The notes below the pieces were generated by a model, which saw nothing but the letters and a program-made list of their open reading frames with translations, was not told where the DNA came from and did not search any database. DNA of 64,000 nucleotides from Balanoglossus misakiensis. Its lineage: Eukaryota; Hemichordata. The stretch spans positions 3,658,001 to 3,722,000 of the forward strand of contig CM082580.2 of NCBI GenBank assembly GCA_040954595.2. Reading direction: 5' to 3'. The translations under genes were made by a program, and so were the position numbers. Positions 62,001-64,000 of the stretch are shown piece by piece. The first letter of the stretch is position 1; every line of letters begins with the position of its first letter.

Positions 62001-63549
62001 GAAGTAAATAACTGCTGTTGAGATTTCTGAAATTCCTGAAATGTAACCTTATATCATGTATTTGTACAAACTTGACAGTTTCCATAATTCTGCCTTGATT
62101 TCTCTAGATGCGGTATCCCAGTGATTGTCATGGGAGAGACAGGATGTGGAAAAACAAGGCTGGTCCGATTCATGTGTCAATTGCAGGCTGGCATGCCATG
62201 TGAAGAGAGACCTCAAAACATGAAACTAATGAAGGTGGAGTATCGATGTTTATTGTGTTCATATTTCCAGCTCTGAGTCATAGCCTACATCTAAAACTTT
62301 AGCAAACACTTATAACAAACTATAGCTTTTAAGAACACACTTATGTTTGGCACAAAATGTAGCCTTGATCATCTAGTCTTGAACTATTTTCCTGGAGACC
62401 CATTGTTGATGCCAGTAATTGAAGTTACTACAAAATACACGAATGTATGTCCTAGTTCACGTTCATGCAGCAGATGTCTTGTACAAGATGTGCATTTGCA
62501 TACCACGTACAGAAAATATTGGCTGGAAACAACGACGTATCAGAGGCACATATGGTTATTCACAACTACGGCCCTTTGTGGATATTGACTCAGTGAGCCA
62601 CGTATTTCATTCGCCTCCTATACGTCACTCGCTGCGCCCTCGTCCATACAGGGACGTAGTTTGTGAATAACCCTATACCCTATAATATTTTGCCCGGCTA
62701 TCTATATGCTAGATCCATTTCGACAAACTGAAATGACCGGTACGCCATACAGCATTAAAATCAAGAAATAGTTTTAAAACATGAATATAGTAAACAGAAA
62801 AAAGAAAACATTTTTAAAACACCAATAAAATTTTGAAACAACTTTGCTATAGGGAAGTTTGAATCTATTTCATTTGTACATGATGTATTCTTCTGGACAT
62901 ACTTTGATTGCAATAGCAAGATAGAGTCAACCTTTGGAAAGTTAGGACATGCGTTTGATGTAAGAGAGAAGTAAAAAGTATGAACAGCCGATTCTTTACC
63001 CCCAAAAATATTTACCACGTTGTAAATGTATGTACTGAAAGTACATGGGGGAAATGTACATTACAGCAAACTAACATCGCATCTTCTAAAAAATAAGGTC
63101 CACGGTGGTACAACTGCCAATGACATTGTCAAGAAAGTCAAAGAAGCTGAGGAGTTGGCCAAGTTCAACAAGGAAAAACACAATGTGGACACAGTTCTGT
63201 TCTTTGACGAAGCAAACACCACAGAAGCCATTGGTCTTATCAAAGAAATCATGTGTGACAGACGCATGAATGGTAAACCATTGCACCACGGAACAAGTGC
63301 ACTGAAAATAGTGGCCGCTTGTAATCCATACAGAAGGTATGTGAAAACATGAAGGTTTACATTCAGTTGTGGCTTTTGATTGAGAATACTTTACGGCATA
63401 ATACGAATGGAACGTGTCCCAGAGACCGCCATTTTTGTTAACAATTTGAACTCTGGTTTATTGTAGACATACGAATGAAATGATAGACCGTCTTGAGAAT
63501 GCAGGTTTGGGCTACCACATCAAAGCAGAAATGACGGACGATAAAATTG
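26224..63549 (+). CDS. RNF213: RNF213-like giant AAA+ E3 ubiquitin ligase, 5' half (37 exons, partial)
   Basis: Exons: 26224-26272, 27217-27542, 28057-28160, 28533-28763, 29428-29642, 30471-30736, 31067-31335, 32093-32317, 32879-33071, 34437-34507, 43720-44080, 45451-45549, 46206-46322, 47143-47362, 48310-48660, 48769-49334, 50117-50276, 50941-51158, 51745-51888, 52079-52258, 52879-53816, 54164-54288, 54467-54541, 54818-54924, 55406-55544, 55670-55865, 57161-57395, 57750-57920, 58607-58727, 59553-59724, 60285-60459, 60727-60833, 61103-61297, 61486-61608, 62108-62234, 63098-63336, 63467-63549. All use GT-AG sites and all 36 junction phases agree; about 2564 codons. Family hallmarks include RIYCLVNADQLDYEVS, LPSITCRSPKE, the P-loops GVGKS and GETGCGKT, and FFDEANTTEAI. 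RNF213 is a cytosolic ligase with a dynein-like AAA core, linked to lipid droplets and antimicrobial ubiquitylation. The rest of the AAA core and the RING lie beyond the edge. The first exon is short and its start is less certain than the rest. Confidence 0.95.
27217..28160 (+). other. Acidic, low-complexity N-terminal region of the RNF213-like protein (exons 2-3)
   Basis: Residues about 17-159 are rich in Asn, Asp, Glu, Ser and Thr (for example QNNANNAANSEITDTT), followed by a Lys/Gln-rich linker (PQKPSQKQ). No fold is recognisable; the region is probably disordered. RNF213 N-termini are generally poorly conserved, so this segment's assignment rests on splice phase (0 into exon 3, 2 into exon 4) rather than on homology. 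Confidence 0.7.
28533..30736 (+). other. CBM20-like region of the RNF213-like protein (exons 4-6)
   Basis: Residues about 160-397 contain a beta-rich stretch: IFTVLVSPDFKYNPKKHTVV, then IRGEGPVFGEMGWEEP, VQLEGVLEVPKD, IQYKYCIIDGD and WNRYDDVIFP. Mammalian RNF213 has a CBM20-type carbohydrate-binding fold in its N-terminal arm, and the order FxYNP, then RGxxxxFGxxGW, then YKYxI fits that region. Splicing exon 4 (phase 2) directly to 29428 gives a continuous domain. Carbohydrate binding is not demonstrated. Confidence 0.75.
31967..32029. repeat. (CAGA)n microsatellite in RNF213-like intron 7
   Basis: About fourteen CAGA tetramers with one GAGA interruption lie 64 bp upstream of the exon 8 acceptor. 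Confidence 0.92.
36433..37386. mobile_element. G-rich MITE-like element, TIR class GGGACCGTTCAG (copy 2)
   Basis: The left end GGGACCGTTAAGTTTTTACG carries one substitution; the right end is the canonical inverse. Flanks are TAA at 36430-36432 and 37387-37389. Internal palindromic GGGGGACACCCCC-type motifs occur near 36800 and 37170. It lies within the left half of the 8.7-kb intronic element, so it was inserted later or was carried along. Confidence 0.87.
37629..39514 (+). repeat. Tandem duplication within the 8.7-kb element, unit 1
   Basis: The unit begins ttaattggttttcacagtc and ends ttgacctccttca. The same beginning follows directly at 39515, and the same ending recurs at 41980. It contains one copy of the GGGACCGTTCAG element and about 1 kb of AT-rich sequence. 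The two units are nearly identical, so the duplication is recent relative to the divergence among the MITE copies. Confidence 0.88.
37689..38466. mobile_element. G-rich MITE-like element, TIR class GGGACCGTTCAG (copy 3)
   Basis: Canonical inverted ends with TAA on both sides (37686-37688 and 38467-38469). It is duplicated together with its flanks as copy 4 (39575-40361), so copies 3 and 4 come from one insertion. Relative to copy 2 its G-rich strand is in the opposite orientation. Confidence 0.87.
39575..40361. mobile_element. G-rich MITE-like element, TIR class GGGACCGTTCAG (copy 4)
   Basis: A tandem-duplicated twin of copy 3 with the same ends and TAA flanks (39572-39574 and 40362-40364). 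Differences from copy 3 are mainly in the lengths of G runs, plus scattered point changes. Confidence 0.87.
41071..41634. mobile_element. 564-bp insertion with 8-bp target duplication carrying a helicase gene fragment
   Basis: The insertion is flanked by GTACTTCA at 41063-41070 and 41635-41642; the twin unit at 39515 upstream has only one copy of that octamer. The ends are weakly inverted (CATTCTCGC versus CATCGTCGC). The right part holds a hairpin (ccacggccttttt / aaaagggccgtgg, 41577-41622). An 8-bp duplication is typical of hAT and a few other superfamilies. The body is the 5' part of a RecQ-type helicase gene on the minus strand, with a CCAAT-type sequence upstream, suggesting a captured promoter and first exon. 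Confidence 0.82.
41196..41507 (-). pseudogene. Truncated RecQ-type DNA helicase fragment
   Basis: The likely start is ATG at 41456 (MAASSGSALSLSESEE). The frame then shows a RecQ motif 0-like glutamine (LHQKNVISDLLKGQ), a motif I P-loop variant (TSSGKSMCYQSL) and a motif Ia-like VLVISPL. It ends soon after (RLARL, stop). A complete RecQ helicase needs several hundred more residues with motifs II-VI and the RQC region, so this is a fragment. RecQ enzymes unwind DNA in repair; this remnant should have no such activity. It sits wholly inside the 564-bp insertion. Confidence 0.72.
42306..42797. repeat. CAGA and CATC/CATA microsatellites inside the 8.7-kb element
   Basis: Two simple repeats with unique sequence between them: a short CAGA tract at 42306-42331, and a CATC/CATA tract at about 42738-42797. 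Neither extends into coding sequence. Confidence 0.85.
44306..45073. mobile_element. G-rich MITE-like element, TIR class GGGACCGTTCAG (copy 5), RNF213-like intron 11
   Basis: The left end is GGGACCG followed directly by TTTTTACGG, having lost the TTCAG portion; the right end is canonical. Flanks are TTA and TAA. The internal palindromic motif is reduced in this copy. It lies about 225 bp downstream of exon 11 and shows no effect on the splice sites. Confidence 0.82.
45699..45981. mobile_element. Hairpin MITE in RNF213-like intron 12
   Basis: The left arm (tgtcatgac, gttaaataggggatgtgggc, acgccaaaaa) pairs with the right arm (ttttttggcgtgcccac, agcccctacttaac, gtcatgaca). A second inner pairing is catattggtga / tcaccaatatg. 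The arms cover most of the element. The outer limits and the target duplication are uncertain by several bases. Confidence 0.72.
46563..46786. repeat. (GTAT)n microsatellite in RNF213-like intron 13
   Basis: About 55 GTAT units with a central GTGT-rich interruption near 46662-46680. The repeat keeps several reading frames open on both strands (Met-Tyr-Val-Cys or Ile-His-Thr-Tyr periods), which makes spurious open frames. It is likely to be length-polymorphic. Confidence 0.97.
52879..53816 (+). other. UBA-like segment in the large exon 21 of the RNF213-like protein
   Basis: This exon encodes residues about 1456-1768. Its first 110 residues match the RNF213 stalk (LNYFTTKQLVMLRKEFA). Then come an acidic linker, a helical stretch at about 1645-1700 (MKMLLQALKDDGM, AAIGSCGVDADIDSALAWCF, QNMHDEEL) and a second acidic linker with SDDEE. 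The spacing of the GM turn, the VDADID segment and the A-L-A-W-C-F helix resembles a UBA ubiquitin-binding three-helix bundle. Ubiquitin binding is an inference; no structure or search was available. Confidence 0.55.
56007..57072. mobile_element. MITE-like element, TIR class GGGAGCATTCG, RNF213-like intron 26
   Basis: The perfect ends GGGAGCATTCGTTTTTTACA and their inverse are flanked by TAA (56004-56006 and 57073-57075). The left interior (about 56130-56525) matches the inverse of the interior of the element at 14120-14924, so this copy is chimeric between two end classes. The right interior matches the element at 23952-25431. An acidic open frame at 56532-56867 sits between these two parts. 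Confidence 0.83.
56532..56867 (+). pseudogene. Open-frame remnant with an acidic tract inside a MITE-like element
   Basis: This 111-residue frame has a basic start (LTTEKKMLKKDKLKIVEAHI), a long Glu/Asp run (EEDEQEDEEDDLDEDSEPED) and an ending VTRSGRQCTTWKSRN. The TRSGR ending after an acidic tract recalls linkers in retroelement or transposon polyproteins, but I cannot name a family. It lies in an RNF213-like intron and cannot be spliced into that protein on the evidence here. It is best read as a fragment carried by the element. Confidence 0.4.
57161..57920 (+). other. First P-loop AAA region of the RNF213-like protein (exons 27-28)
   Basis: Residues about 1982-2117 contain VVTSTRAGVGKSLVVTRL, a Walker A motif G-x-x-x-x-G-K-S, and then FDITPAVLFGVDDFLFNLLI and WRRNPWDLYIIEI. 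In the mouse RNF213 structure the corresponding module (AAA2) holds ATP and is thought to be structural. A canonical DE Walker B is not apparent in this module, consistent with that. The nucleotide state is inferred from the family. Confidence 0.78.
58065..58543. repeat. Long foldback inverted repeat in RNF213-like intron 28
   Basis: The arms begin with accacagaattcaaaatagc and end with its near-inverse gctattttgaattctgtggt. Pairing continues through gcccgcaac / gttgcgggc, ggcgcccccatcccaattg-type sequence, and the core agcattcgaca / tgtcgaatgct. The centre is near 58281 (cgtagaaggtaactacg). Each arm is about 215-260 bp. This is a foldback transposon or an inverted duplication; a transcript through it would form a long double-stranded RNA stem. 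Confidence 0.88.
62108..63549 (+). other. Catalytic AAA module (Walker A and B) of the RNF213-like protein (exons 35-37)
   Basis: Residues about 2416-2564 contain the Walker A motif MGETGCGKTRLVRF (about 2423-2436), then VHGGTTANDI, the Walker B motif VLFFDEANTTEAI (DE at about 2493-2495), AACNPYRR and RLENAGLGY. These match AAA3, one of the two modules with ATPase activity in the mouse protein. Key Lys, Thr, Asp and Glu residues are all present. The open frame then leaves the window after 63549 with phase 1. Confidence 0.92.
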
Positions 63550-64000
63550 GTAAGACCGTATTTATATTCTTCATATGAATATTAAGAATCTTGTTGAGTT
63601 TTCTTATTCTGCACGTGGTGATTCCCTTTAGGTAGTGGACTTATACCCAGGTATTTTATGCCTACCACATTCAATAGCATTTCATGTGCCATCGTGCCAA
63701 ACGAGAAGCCTTTATACAATATGATATATGAAGGAAACACTATGTCAGATTCTTCTAATAACAAAGACGTATGGTGTTTGGAGTTAAGGGAAAGTGTTAA
63801 ATTCATGATTTACTTCGCGACATGGAGCTTATCAGAGCGTCCGCCGTGAACTCTTGTCTTGTTCTTTGACACCACTGATCCAATTATTTTGAAATTTCGT
63901 ATGCAGGTTCTCCTACGGGCGACCTAACTACCACGTTCAAATTGTGATGAAATTTGTTATGTGCATTTTGAGGGCAATTTATGCCGTTTTGGTAGAATGA
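63550..64000 (+). other. Start of RNF213-like intron 37
   Basis: Follows a gtaaga donor. A pyrimidine-rich AG near 63632 followed by a short open frame (63658-63849) does not resemble the next conserved RNF213 segment, so I treat it as intron. The next exon is expected beyond 64000. Confidence 0.6.

Noticed and set aside
62343-62670. Possible exon between the Walker A and Walker B exons of the RNF213-like gene
   Set aside because: Joining 62234 to 63098 in phase 0 reproduces the conserved family order (KLMK to VHGGTTA). The open frames here have no matching phase or similarity.
63632-63849. Possible exon 38 after a pyrimidine-rich acceptor
   Set aside because: The translation does not resemble the conserved segment that follows in RNF213 proteins.

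Overview
The window is animal genomic DNA, not bacterial. It holds three split genes with GT-AG introns, long intergenic and intronic stretches full of small DNA transposons, and microsatellites. The gene content (a giant RNF213-type ubiquitin ligase, a secreted MAM/LDLa mosaic protein, a GRDP-like protein with a C2-like region) and the intron density suggest a marine invertebrate, perhaps a hemichordate, cephalochordate or other non-vertebrate deuterostome. The sequence alone does not fix the species.

Layout. Positions 1-6645 (minus strand) hold the 5' part of a secreted protein: signal peptide, then MAM-LDLa-MAM-LDLa-MAM-LDLa-MAM, read from 13 exons and running out of the left edge. Positions 9244-12196 (minus strand) hold a complete three-exon coding region of about 716 residues, a GRDP-like (formerly DUF1399) protein. 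Positions 12.2-26.2 kb contain no gene I can support. They carry transposon copies, hairpins, a LINE-like 3' tail and a direct duplication (18.2-20.4 kb versus 22.0-25.8 kb) whose two copies differ by clean transposon insertions. From 26224 to the right edge (plus strand) lies the 5' half of an RNF213-like gene. I could chain 37 exons with matching splice phase, about 2564 codons, through a CBM20-like N-terminal region, a UBA-like segment, the first AAA P-loop and the Walker A and B motifs of the next AAA module. The remaining AAA modules and the RING part lie outside the window.

Mobile DNA. Intron 10 of the RNF213-like gene (34508-43719) is almost entirely one 8.7-kb element with inverted ends and a 6-bp target duplication. 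Nested inside it are a tandem duplication, three copies of a G-rich element family and a 564-bp insertion with an 8-bp target duplication that carries a fragment of a RecQ-type helicase. Eight G-rich elements in three end-sequence classes are flanked by TTA/TAA or degenerate copies of it, as expected for PIF/Harbinger-type insertion. Paired filled and empty sites inside the two duplications give exact boundaries for four insertions.

The three genes show no functional link to one another. The most unusual content is the giant intronic element with its nested helicase capture, and the UBA-like insert in the RNF213-like protein.
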